Part shown: positions 27,355-34,908 of the stretch, one piece after another
Numbering within the stretch: the first letter of the stretch is position 1
Layout of the letters: each line of letters begins with the position of its first letter
Assembly (NCBI GenBank): GCA_021733925.1
Contig: JAIPJY010000012.1
Span: 1 to 64,000 of the forward strand
Direction of reading: 5' to 3'
DNA from: Prosthecobacter sp.
Lineage (GTDB): Bacteria > Verrucomicrobiota > Verrucomicrobiia > Verrucomicrobiales > Verrucomicrobiaceae
Length of the DNA: 64,000 nucleotides
Program-made: the position numbers and the translations under genes
The notes under the pieces: generated by a model
Told to the model about the DNA's origin: nothing
Seen by the model: only the letters and a program-made list of their open reading frames with translations
The model's database searches: none

Positions 27355-27993
27355 ATGAAACTTGCCTCCCTCTTTGCCTGCCTTTGTCTCGCTGCCTCAG
27401 CCCACGCTGAAGATCTTCACCCTGCGGCTGACGCGGCGGGTTTCGAACCGCTCTTCAATGGCAAGGACCTCACGGTGTGGAAAACCACGGGGAACTGGGT
27501 CGTGGAGGCTGACGGCAGTGTCTCGCTGCATCCGCGTGAGGGGGAGAAAGGCTGGCAGCGGTATGACGCCTACATTGCCACGGAGAAGCTGTACGGCGAC
27601 TTCGTGCTGGACCTGGAATTCAAGATCAATGCCAAGGGCAACAGCGGGGTGTTCATGCGCGTGGGAGATATGAAGGAGCCGGTGAAGACGGGATTTGAGG
27701 TGCAGATTTTGGACACCTATGGTCTCGAAAAACCGGGGCATCATGACTGCGGCGGTATTGTGGGTGGCACGGGCCCTTCCAAGAACATGGTGAAGCCTGC
27801 TGGGGAGTGGAACCGGTACACGATTACGGTGAAAGGCCGGAGTGTGAAGGTGGTCTTTAATGGGGAGCAGGTCATCGATGCTAATCTTGACGACATCAAA
27901 ATGGCGGATCGTCCGAACGTGGGGCACATCGCTTTTCAGGATGAGGCGCTGCGTGTGTGGTATCGAAATGTGCGGATCAAGGAGCTGAAGTAA
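27355..27993 (+). CDS. Secreted DUF1080 (3-keto-disaccharide hydrolase-type) protein
   Basis: A 212-residue exported protein: signal MKLASLFACLCLAASAHA, then a single concanavalin-like DUF1080 domain. Landmarks are GFEPLFNGKDLTVWKT, DFVLDLEFKINAKGNSGVFMR, GFEVQILDTYG, GEWNRYTITVKGRSVKVVFNGEQVID and the C-terminal FQDEALRVWYRNVRIKEL. The domain occurs in enzymes acting on 3-ketoglycosides and in sugar-binding proteins. Start set at the ATG before the signal peptide; the reading frame extends 60 bases upstream without support. Repeat copy 4 follows 54 bases after the stop. Confidence 0.9.
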   Translation: MKLASLFACLCLAASAHAEDLHPAADAAGFEPLFNGKDLTVWKTTGNWVVEADGSVSLHPREGEKGWQRYDAYIATEKLYGDFVLDLEFKINAKGNSGVFMRVGDMKEPVKTGFEVQILDTYGLEKPGHHDCGGIVGGTGPSKNMVKPAGEWNRYTITVKGRSVKVVFNGEQVIDANLDDIKMADRPNVGHIAFQDEALRVWYRNVRIKELK

Positions 27994-28040
27994 CGGGCTG
28001 CGTTGTTGTCTCCGTGGGCCATGCACGACTTGGACACAAA

Positions 28041-28389
28041 ATCTGTCATGAATGGCACTCAGTTAAGAACATTGATCGTTGGTTTAGGCGCGCTGCCTTA
28101 TCATGGTGCCAATGCGCGGCGGAGCTCTTTGCAGACGCTGCTGGTGCGCGTGGGGTGTGGAGGAGCGCTGGGTTTGCTTTCCAGATTTGATGCCTTGTAC
28201 CAGGGTAGCCTCGCTGAGGCTCGGCAACCCTTCACTTTGATCCACAGCCCCTTCAGGGCTGGTGTGAAGCGGGGCGGAGTGGCGAAAGATGAGGTGTCTG
28301 CTCAGGAAGGCTGAACGTGCCTGAAATGACATGAAGAGTGAAATAACAACGACATCAGGCCTTAACTGAGTGCCCTTCATATCTGTCAT
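28041..28389 (+). mobile_element. Interspersed element, copy 4: MITE-like, with inverted repeats and target duplication
   Basis: The best-preserved copy. Left terminus ATGAATGGCACTCAGTTAAG (28048-28067) and right terminus CTTAACTGAGTGCCCTTCAT (28361-28380) are inverted repeats matching at 19 of 20 positions, so the element is 333 bp. It is flanked by a direct repeat ATCTGTC (28041-28047 and 28381-28387), which continues to ATCTGTCAT if the terminal AT is counted; this is the signature of a transposition event. Inside are the shared core, stem-loop 1 (28207-28221) and stem-loop 2 (CAGCCC-CTTCA-GGGCTG, 28245-28261). No transposase-sized ORF, so it is non-autonomous. Confidence 0.85.
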
Positions 28390-29119
28390 CTACGGGGCAA
28401 TCATCTACTCGGTGTTTCTCAAGAAACCCTTGGGCCGATGGTTGCAGCAAGGCTTTTTGCAACAGGGACGTGCGGCACGAACCAAGGGCAGGCTGTTCAA
28501 TTTCCTGAAGAAACTTCGGTTGGTTCCTCCCCTCATCCTGCCAAACATCGACGTCAAAAAGCTGACGGAGAAGCCGCTGCCGCGTGGGTATGAAGTCCGC
28601 CTTTGGAAATTGGAAGACACCCAGGCATGCCTTGAGATTTACCGCATGAACGCGCCGGGGCGCTTTCCTGGCGAAGTGGAGCATGAGTTTGAAGAGGTGC
28701 TGAAGAGGGACGACGACTCCATGCTGGTCATTGAGGACCATGGTCGTATCGTCGCCTGTGGAGGCACATCGTTAAACGGCAACCAGGGGACGTTATTCTA
28801 TGGCTTGATCCATTCCGAGTTTCAGAAAAAGGGCATTGGGCGTGTGCTCCTATTATCACGACTCGCGAGGTTTAAAGGACCTCCTGTCGTCGTCCAAATC
28901 CATGCGGTCGAAGCTTCGATAGGCTACTATGAACGCTACGGATTTGCCCGATTCTCCAAGTGGTATTCTCAGAACGGTGACGCCCACCCCAGCGCCGGCA
29001 TTTCACTGCATCCAGAGCATCGTCAGAAGATCGCCGTGTTTCTCGCCACTGAAGGCTACGGCTTGCTGCCGGCATTGAATTCCTCAGCTGAAGAACTGCG
29101 CGCAAAATCAAGCGACTGA
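28370..29119 (+). CDS. GNAT-family N-acetyltransferase
   Basis: Up to 249 residues. The acetyltransferase fold occupies about residues 74-205: YEVRLWKLEDTQACLEIY, SMLVIEDHGRIVACGGTSL, the acetyl-CoA loop FQKKGIGRVLLLSRLA, and the closing IGYYERYGFARFSKW. The N-terminal ~60 residues are a basic/hydrophobic extension. The first available start is a GTG at 28370, which lies inside the right inverted repeat of copy 4, and codons 5-7 are the target-site duplication, so the element supplied or displaced the start. A downstream GTG (28410) may be the true start. Substrate unknown; base composition is lower in GC than the neighbours. Confidence 0.8.
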   Translation: MPFISVIYGAIIYSVFLKKPLGRWLQQGFLQQGRAARTKGRLFNFLKKLRLVPPLILPNIDVKKLTEKPLPRGYEVRLWKLEDTQACLEIYRMNAPGRFPGEVEHEFEEVLKRDDDSMLVIEDHGRIVACGGTSLNGNQGTLFYGLIHSEFQKKGIGRVLLLSRLARFKGPPVVVQIHAVEASIGYYERYGFARFSKWYSQNGDAHPSAGISLHPEHRQKIAVFLATEGYGLLPALNSSAEELRAKSSD

Positions 29120-29124
29120 GGCAG

Positions 29125-29769
29125 TCAGTGCTGCCGCAGTTTCAGCACCGCCTCACGGGCGCGCACGAGGAAATCCAATTTTGTTTCGTTCTCTTCGAGA
29201 CGGATCGGCTCACCAAAGGTGACACTGCCAAGCACGGGCACGGGGAGGACTTCGCCTTTGGGGAGGATGCGGTTGAGGTTTTCCATCCACACGGGGACGA
29301 GCTGAACATCCGACCGCTTTTTGGCGAGATGGTAGAGGCCGGGCTTGAAGGGCAGCGGTTCGGGAGAGGTCTGGCGGCCGCCTTCGGGAAAGAGGATGAG
29401 CGAGTGGCGATCTCCCATGGCATTCACCATTTCGACAAGCGGATTGGCCTCGGGCGTGGGCTTTTTGCGCTCGATGAGAACGGCGTTGAACACATGGCAG
29501 GCCAGGAAGGGGCGCACGCGGCCCACCGTCCAGTAGTCTTTGGCACCGACCATGCGCGTGAGCGCACGCACGGGTGCCGGCAGCGAGGCCCAGAGCACGG
29601 GCCCGTCGAGATTGCTGGTGTGATTGGCAAAGTAGACACGCTGGGCCAGCTCTGGCGCACAGCCCTGCCAGCGGGCGACGGAACCGGAAAACACACGCAG
29701 CGATCCTGCGATGAGACTGCGAATCATGTGCAGAAGATGTGCGAAGAAGTACAGGTTGTCACGCGGCAT
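29125..29769 (-). CDS. Lysophospholipid acyltransferase (PlsC-like)
   Basis: 214 residues of the glycerolipid acyltransferase family, acting at the inner membrane in phospholipid synthesis or remodelling. Motif I is NHTSNLD (H-x4-D), motif II in LIERKKPTPEANPL, motif III FPEGGRQ, and motif IV near VQLVPVWMEN. Shorter than classical PlsC but complete in motifs. Start may be the given ATG or the internal Met of MIRSLIAGS, 42 bases later. Its stop is 5 bases from the stop of the converging acetyltransferase, and its start is 30 bases from the divergent ATPase gene. Confidence 0.88.
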   Translation of the reverse strand: MPRDNLYFFAHLLHMIRSLIAGSLRVFSGSVARWQGCAPELAQRVYFANHTSNLDGPVLWASLPAPVRALTRMVGAKDYWTVGRVRPFLACHVFNAVLIERKKPTPEANPLVEMVNAMGDRHSLILFPEGGRQTSPEPLPFKPGLYHLAKKRSDVQLVPVWMENLNRILPKGEVLPVPVLGSVTFGEPIRLEENETKLDFLVRAREAVLKLRQH

Positions 29770-29799
29770 GCTTGTTCGTAATGCTGTCCTTTCACACGC

Positions 29800-32052
29800 A
29801 TGCCAGATTCCACCCCCGCATCTCCCGATTCATCCACCTGGATGACAGCGCTGGCGGATTTCCTGATGGAGGAGCCGGCTATTGAATCGATCCGGCTGAA
29901 TCCAGAGTCCAAGCGGGTCGAGATGGCGACTCTGGGGCAGGTGGACGGCGAACTGCTGCAGGCAAAGCTCTCCGAGGTGCTGCGAGCGGTGGATGCCAAG
30001 TGGCTGAAGCAGAACGGCCAGGTGCCGCCGGGCAACGCCATGCTGGAGGTGAAACAAAAGGAGGACGGTGCATTGGTACTGGAAAAACCTTCCTGCCTGA
30101 CGGCACCGAAGTTCTGGAAGTGGCGTGACTTTGCCTGGCCGGAACCGGATGAGATGGAGAAGGAAAGTGAGGATGAGTGGCGCATGCTGGCGATGCAGGC
30201 GGGACTGTGTGCCGTGACGCTGGTAGCCGGCTACATCACCGAGCGCTTTTTCTCGACACCTGCCTGGCTGCCGAAAAGCTTGTTTGCCATCTCGCTGATT
30301 TCCGGAGGCTGGGACGCGGCGAAGGACACCTGGGAAAACCTGCGCGAGGGGCGTCTGGACGTGCATTTCCTGATGCTGGCCGTGGCCACGGGGGCGGTGT
30401 CGATCGGCGCATGGGAGGAAGGTGCGCTGCTGCTGTTCCTGTTTTCGACCTCGGGGGCGCTGGAGCATTTTGTGATGTTCCGGACGCACCGGGAGATCAA
30501 TGCGCTGACCAAGGCCGCCCCTAAATTTGCGCATGTACTGCTGCCCGATGGGACGACTGCAGACCGTGGTGTGCAGACGCTGAAGGTGGGGGATGTGATC
30601 GTGGTGAAGCCGGATGAGCTTTTTGCCGTGGATGGCACGGTGATTGAGGGATCCACGGCGGCGGATGAATCGACGCTGACCGGCGAGGCGGTGCCAATCG
30701 CCAAGGAAACGGGGGCGCCCATCTACGGCGGCACCTTGAACCAATGGGGGCTGGTGCAGGTGCGCGTGGACCGCCTGGCCACGCAGAGTGCGCTGGCGAA
30801 AATCATCACGATGATCGAGACCGCGCAGCATCTCCGCGCGCCAAGCCAGAGGTTCACGGATCGCTTTGGCACGCGATACACGATCCTCACGCTCGGTGTG
30901 GTGGCCGTGATGTTTTTCGTGTGGTGGCTGGGTTTTGGCATTCCGCCGCTGGAAAATACTGCCGCTTCAAAGTCATCCTTTTACCGGGCCATGACGCTGC
31001 TGGTGGTGATGAGTCCCTGCGCGCTGGTGCTGTCGATCCCCTCGGCCATTTTGGCGGCGATCGCCTGGGGTGCGCGGCGTGGGGTGCTGTTTCGTGGCGG
31101 GGCTGCGATTGAAAAGCTCGCGGAGGTGGATGTCATCGCCATGGACAAGACGGGGACGCTCACGGAAGGCGAACTGAAGGTGACGAAGATCGAAAGCTTC
31201 CCAGCAGGCCGGGAGCAGGATGTGCTGCGCATCGCCGCGAGCCTGGAGGCGAATTCGAACCATCCCATCGCACGATCGATCACGCAATTTGCGCAGGCGC
31301 AGGGCATCGTGGTGGAAAAACTGGCGGAGTTTCAGTCGATCACCGGCCAGGGGCTGCGTGGGCGCACGGAGGGGGGGCTGAGCTACGTGGGGCGGCGTGA
31401 GCTCGTCAAAGACAGCGCCCTGGGGGAGGTACTGGCGGGTGTTCCGGACGCGCCGCTGGGTTTCAGCGAGGTCTGGGTGCTGCATGAGCAGATCGTGGGA
31501 CGGGTGCTGCTCAAGGATGAAATCCGGGCCGGCAGCCGGGGCGTGCTGGAAAAACTGGCCGCTGAAGGCGTGCGCACGATCATGCTGACCGGTGACCGCC
31601 GTGCGGCGGCGATCGAGGTGGGAGAGAAACTCGGCATTTCCGAAGTGCGCGCCGGATTGCACCCGGAGGACAAGGTGGCCGCCATCCGCGAACTGACGCT
31701 GGCGGGCCACAAGGTGGCGATGATCGGCGATGGCGTGAACGACGCGCCGAGCCTGGCCGCCGCCTACGTTTCCGTGGCCATGGGCGCACGTGGCAGCGAT
31801 GCGGCGCTGGAGCAGAGCGACGTGGTGCTGATGCAGGACAAGATCGAAAAACTGCTCTCGGCACGGCGCATCAGCCAGCGGGCGCGGCGCATCATTCAGC
31901 AGAACCTGATCATTTCCCTGGGCAGTGTGGTGGTCATGGCGGTGGCGTCGCTGTTCGGCATCGTCCCGCTCACCCTGGGTGTTTTGACGCATGAGGGCAG
32001 CACAGTGGTGGTGTGTCTGAACAGTCTGCGGCTGCTGTTTGAGAAAGAATGA
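29800..32052 (+). CDS. Heavy-metal P-type ATPase, P1B-4 subtype (Co/Fe/Ni-type exporter)
   Basis: A 750-residue membrane pump. Phosphorylation site D449-KTGTLTEG, actuator LTGEAVP, the HP motif SNHPIARS, hinge GDGVNDAPSLA. The metal-site motifs define the subtype: SPC (405-407) in the conserved helix instead of CPC, and HEGST (731-735) in the last helices, the P1B-4 combination associated with Co2+, Fe2+ or Ni2+ efflux. The N-terminal ~130 residues include an HMA-like region without CxxC (IESIRLNPESKRVEMATLG), unusual since P1B-4 pumps commonly lack N-terminal metal domains. No metalloregulator gene is adjacent. Confidence 0.92.
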   Translation: MPDSTPASPDSSTWMTALADFLMEEPAIESIRLNPESKRVEMATLGQVDGELLQAKLSEVLRAVDAKWLKQNGQVPPGNAMLEVKQKEDGALVLEKPSCLTAPKFWKWRDFAWPEPDEMEKESEDEWRMLAMQAGLCAVTLVAGYITERFFSTPAWLPKSLFAISLISGGWDAAKDTWENLREGRLDVHFLMLAVATGAVSIGAWEEGALLLFLFSTSGALEHFVMFRTHREINALTKAAPKFAHVLLPDGTTADRGVQTLKVGDVIVVKPDELFAVDGTVIEGSTAADESTLTGEAVPIAKETGAPIYGGTLNQWGLVQVRVDRLATQSALAKIITMIETAQHLRAPSQRFTDRFGTRYTILTLGVVAVMFFVWWLGFGIPPLENTAASKSSFYRAMTLLVVMSPCALVLSIPSAILAAIAWGARRGVLFRGGAAIEKLAEVDVIAMDKTGTLTEGELKVTKIESFPAGREQDVLRIAASLEANSNHPIARSITQFAQAQGIVVEKLAEFQSITGQGLRGRTEGGLSYVGRRELVKDSALGEVLAGVPDAPLGFSEVWVLHEQIVGRVLLKDEIRAGSRGVLEKLAAEGVRTIMLTGDRRAAAIEVGEKLGISEVRAGLHPEDKVAAIRELTLAGHKVAMIGDGVNDAPSLAAAYVSVAMGARGSDAALEQSDVVLMQDKIEKLLSARRISQRARRIIQQNLIISLGSVVVMAVASLFGIVPLTLGVLTHEGSTVVVCLNSLRLLFEKE

Positions 32053-32133
32053 AGACGCCTGCCATTTTTCATCTGTGCAACTCCGTGCTGGACGATTCCC
32101 CCCTTTTCTTCATAGAGTAGGTTAAAATCCGGC

Positions 32134-32319
32134 ATGCGCATTCTCTCCAAAGTCCTCTGGACCCTTGCTTTCCTCGTCGCCACCTTCGTCTGGATGGTGC
32201 TCTTTGAGCACGGATTCAGCATGAAAGGTCTGACCGAAGGAACGGGAGCCGAACTGCGTGGCATTTCCGCATGGTTTGGCGGCGGGAAAAAACAACCGCC
32301 GCCCGCCTTTTCATTCTAA
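32134..32319 (+). CDS. Small single-span membrane protein
   Basis: 61 residues with one hydrophobic helix (about 5-24, VLWTLAFLVATFVWMVLFEH) and a short polar, glycine- and proline-rich tail ending GGGKKQPPPAFSF. No family recognised. It precedes the TPR gene by 22 bases on the same strand, so joint expression is likely. The helix and the tight spacing support it as a real gene. Confidence 0.65.
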   Translation: MRILSKVLWTLAFLVATFVWMVLFEHGFSMKGLTEGTGAELRGISAWFGGGKKQPPPAFSF

Positions 32320-32341
32320 CACGTCAAGAACCCCCAGCATT

Positions 32342-33715
32342 ATGATCGTTCAGGAAGCCGAACTCGACCCCAAGTACCAAGCCCTTTGGAAAAAAGCCCT
32401 CATTTCCGCCGAGCGGAAAAACTGGGAGTACGTGATCGACCAGGTGCTGCCCATTGTGACGGCCAACGTCGGATTCATGGACGGCCGCAAGCTGCTGCGC
32501 AGCGCTGAAGGGGAAGCCACCGGCGGTGCCGGCGGCAAGAAGTTCAGTTTTGGCCTGGGCGGCTTCAAGCCCAGCTCCAAAAAAGAGCCAGCCGAGGCCA
32601 TCGCCGACATGGAAGAAAACGTGTTCCGCAAGGACCCCTTCAACCTCAACGCGAATGAGCAGCTCTATGACATCGCGATGAAGATGGGTTTCCCGGATCT
32701 GGCAGCCTTTGCGCTGGAGACGATCCGCGCCGGGCATCCTGAGAACACGAAGCACATGCACAAGCTGGCGCAGCATTACATGGCGCATAAGCAGCCTGAA
32801 CTGGCCGCCGAAGTGTACCGCCTCATTGTTGTGGTCAATCCCCGTGACATGGAGGCCATGCAGGGGGAAAAGAACGCCGCCGCGCAAAGCTCCATCAAAA
32901 ATCAGGGCTGGGGCTCCGCCAATTTCAAGGATGCGATGAAGGATTCCGGCGAGGCCGCGAAGCTGGAAATGCTCAGCCGCCAGGGAATGACGCAGGAGCA
33001 GATGGAGCAGTTCCTCGCGGAAACCATCGAACAGTACAACGCCAACCAGGGGGACATCGTCATCGTCAAACGCATGTCGGATCTCTATGAACGTCTCGGC
33101 CAGCTGGATACCGCGCTGATGTTCTACGATTACGCCCTCACTCTGAACGCTGGTGACGTGGCGCTCCAACGCAAGGTGGAGATTCTGCGTGACAAGGTGC
33201 AGGAACAGAAGATCGAGGAATACGAGCGCGAAATCGAAACCAATCCCGATGCGCCCGACATCGATGACAAACGTGCCCAGCTGGCCGAAATCCGCCGCCA
33301 GCGCGCCAGTGTCGTCATCAGCGAAGCCAAGACGCGGGTGGACCGCAACCCGACCGACAAAACGCTGCGCTTTGAACTGGGCCAGGCCTACTTCAGCGCC
33401 GGCATGTATGGAGAGGCGCTCCCCGAGCTGCAGCAGGCGAAGTCGAGCCCCAACCTGCGCATCAAGGCGATCCTCATGCTGGGACGCTGCTTTGAGAAGA
33501 AGAACATGAACGATCTGGCCAAGACTTCGTTCATGGAAGCCTCCAAAGAGCTGCTGATCATGGACGCCACCAAAAAGGAAGTGCTCTACGAACTGGCCAA
33601 CGTGCTGGAAAAAATGGGCGACAAGGCGGGAAGCCTGGATGCGCTCAAGGAAATCTACAACGCCGACTACGGCTACAGGGACGTGGCACACCGGGTGGAG
33701 TCCTCCTACTCGTAA
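32342..33715 (+). CDS. TPR-repeat protein
   Basis: 457 residues, predicted cytosolic, largely alpha-helical with tetratricopeptide-like units: FNLNANEQLYDIAMKMGFPD, ENTKHMHKLAQHYMAHKQPE, GDIVIVKRMSDLYERLGQLD, KTLRFELGQAYFSAGMYGEA and LRIKAILMLGRCFEKKNM. A glycine/lysine-rich linker (ATGGAGGKKFSFGLGGFKP) lies near residue 60-80, and a charged coiled coil is in the middle. TPR proteins act as scaffolds; partners are unknown. The ATG at 32342 follows the end of the small membrane gene and is preferred to the longer reading. A strong terminator follows. Confidence 0.85.
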   Translation: MIVQEAELDPKYQALWKKALISAERKNWEYVIDQVLPIVTANVGFMDGRKLLRSAEGEATGGAGGKKFSFGLGGFKPSSKKEPAEAIADMEENVFRKDPFNLNANEQLYDIAMKMGFPDLAAFALETIRAGHPENTKHMHKLAQHYMAHKQPELAAEVYRLIVVVNPRDMEAMQGEKNAAAQSSIKNQGWGSANFKDAMKDSGEAAKLEMLSRQGMTQEQMEQFLAETIEQYNANQGDIVIVKRMSDLYERLGQLDTALMFYDYALTLNAGDVALQRKVEILRDKVQEQKIEEYEREIETNPDAPDIDDKRAQLAEIRRQRASVVISEAKTRVDRNPTDKTLRFELGQAYFSAGMYGEALPELQQAKSSPNLRIKAILMLGRCFEKKNMNDLAKTSFMEASKELLIMDATKKEVLYELANVLEKMGDKAGSLDALKEIYNADYGYRDVAHRVESSYS

Positions 33716-33730
33716 CATCCGGACCTTTGG

Positions 33731-33771
33731 TCGTTCTGGAGGGCCGGCGCTTCCAGAACGAGCTAAAGCTC
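33731..33771. repeat. Short palindromic modules after the TPR gene
   Basis: Two hairpins in tandem: TCGTTCTGGA (33731-33740) with TCCAGAACGA (33752-33761), and GAGCT-AA-AGCTC (33760-33771). The second resembles the CAGAACGGGCT-GA-AGCCC module near 1.1 kb and is likewise followed by a -TAC triplet (GAGTAC). They belong to the short palindrome family. Confidence 0.6.
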
Positions 33772-33790
33772 TTGAGTACATTGCTTTGAC

Positions 33791-33825
33791 CACCCCGTTT
33801 CGCATTCCGAAACGGGGTGTTTTTT
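33791..33825 (+). terminator. Rho-independent terminator after the TPR gene
   Basis: A 12-bp perfect stem CACCCCGTTTCG / CGAAACGGGGTG (33791-33802 with 33808-33819), followed immediately by six T residues. It ends the small membrane protein - TPR unit before the TerC gene. Confidence 0.9.
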
Positions 33826-33880
33826 GTTTGCCGCCAAATGGTACTGGAAAGCCGGAAGGCGTCCTCCATCATACGGGCTG

Positions 33881-34765
33881 ATGATTTTCGAATTTCTCGC
33901 CGCCACTGATCTCTGGACCACTGTCAAAGACGGCATCCCCGTAGTGCTGGCCTTGATCGTGATCGAGGGGCTGCTCTCGGTGGACAATGCGCTGGCGATT
34001 GCCGCGATGGCCTCCCATCTCGAAGAAAAGGAGCGCAAGAAGGCGATGAACATCGGCTACATCGGGGCCTATGGCTTTCGCATCGTGGCCCTGCTCACCG
34101 CCAGCATCATCATGGGCAACCACTGGCTGATGCTGCTGGGATCGCTCTACCTCGTGTGGCTGATGTGCTCTCATTTTGCAGACCAAGAGGAGGCTGATAC
34201 GGATGAAACAGGTGAGAAGAAAGCAATCCCACAGAGCTTCGCCAAAACGATCGCGATGATCGCTTTTCTTGACCTGAGCCTGAGCTTTGACAACGTTGTG
34301 GCCGCCGTGGCCTTCGCACGTGACAGCAAGGTGCTTGTTTATGTCGGCGTGACGCTGGGCATCATCACGCTGCGTCTGGTGGCGGGTTACTGCATCAAGC
34401 TGCTCGAACGACAGCCGTGGCTGGAGCATACCGCGTTTCTTCTTGTGGGCTTTGTGGGCATGCTGCTTGGACTGGAGCTCTTCTGGGACCAAAGTGTCAA
34501 ACAGGTTGTCGCGCTCGGTGGTTTCAGTTTCGTCGGCGAGGCGGGTGGACATTACCACATCGCAAAAGCGGTCAAATTCGCGGGCATCATCGGCATCATA
34601 CTGCTGCATGTCGCCTACGAGAAAAATACCGCTGTCAGAGTCGTGCTGCGCCCTGCGCTCCGCCTGTTGCTGCCGCCTGCGCGCTGGATTGCCGGATTGG
34701 TCGGAGCTGTCTTTGGTTTGATCGCCTGGCCATTCCGAGCCGCATGGAAAGCCGTCCGAAAATGA
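33881..34765 (+). CDS. TerC-family integral membrane protein
   Basis: A 294-residue multi-span membrane protein. The two family signatures with membrane-buried Asp-Asn are present: LLSVDNALAIAAMA near residue 27-40 and LSLSFDNVVAAVAFA near 130-145, plus GMLLGLELFWD. TerC/Alx-type proteins are linked to metal (Mn2+) export or tellurite resistance. A charged cytoplasmic loop (ADQEEADTDETGEKKA) splits the halves. I checked the 115-bp leader for a yybP-ykoY manganese riboswitch and do not see one. Start set to the ATG before IFEFLAATD. Confidence 0.85.
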   Translation: MIFEFLAATDLWTTVKDGIPVVLALIVIEGLLSVDNALAIAAMASHLEEKERKKAMNIGYIGAYGFRIVALLTASIIMGNHWLMLLGSLYLVWLMCSHFADQEEADTDETGEKKAIPQSFAKTIAMIAFLDLSLSFDNVVAAVAFARDSKVLVYVGVTLGIITLRLVAGYCIKLLERQPWLEHTAFLLVGFVGMLLGLELFWDQSVKQVVALGGFSFVGEAGGHYHIAKAVKFAGIIGIILLHVAYEKNTAVRVVLRPALRLLLPPARWIAGLVGAVFGLIAWPFRAAWKAVRK

Positions 34766-34860
34766 GAATCCCCCGGCCGCTGGGCCGAGGGACTCCGTGA
34801 TTCATGTGATAGCGCTCTCCTAAACTGACTTCCGGAAAGCGAGCGTGGAGCCACTCGGCG

Positions 34861-34885
34861 GCGGCTTGAGGACAAGCCGCCCTAC
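34861..34885 (+). repeat. Short palindromic module
   Basis: GCGGCTTG-AGGA-CAAGCCGC followed by CCTAC: 8-bp perfect stem, 4-nt loop, and the CTAC end shared with the other short modules. It lies between the converging TerC and sialate esterase genes. Confidence 0.7.
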
Positions 34886-34908
34886 CTCACGGTGGGCAAG
34901 CGTGCCTA

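Noticed and set aside
33716-33880. Possible yybP-ykoY manganese riboswitch before the TerC gene
   Set aside because: The space holds short palindromes and a terminator; the conserved riboswitch core is not seen.
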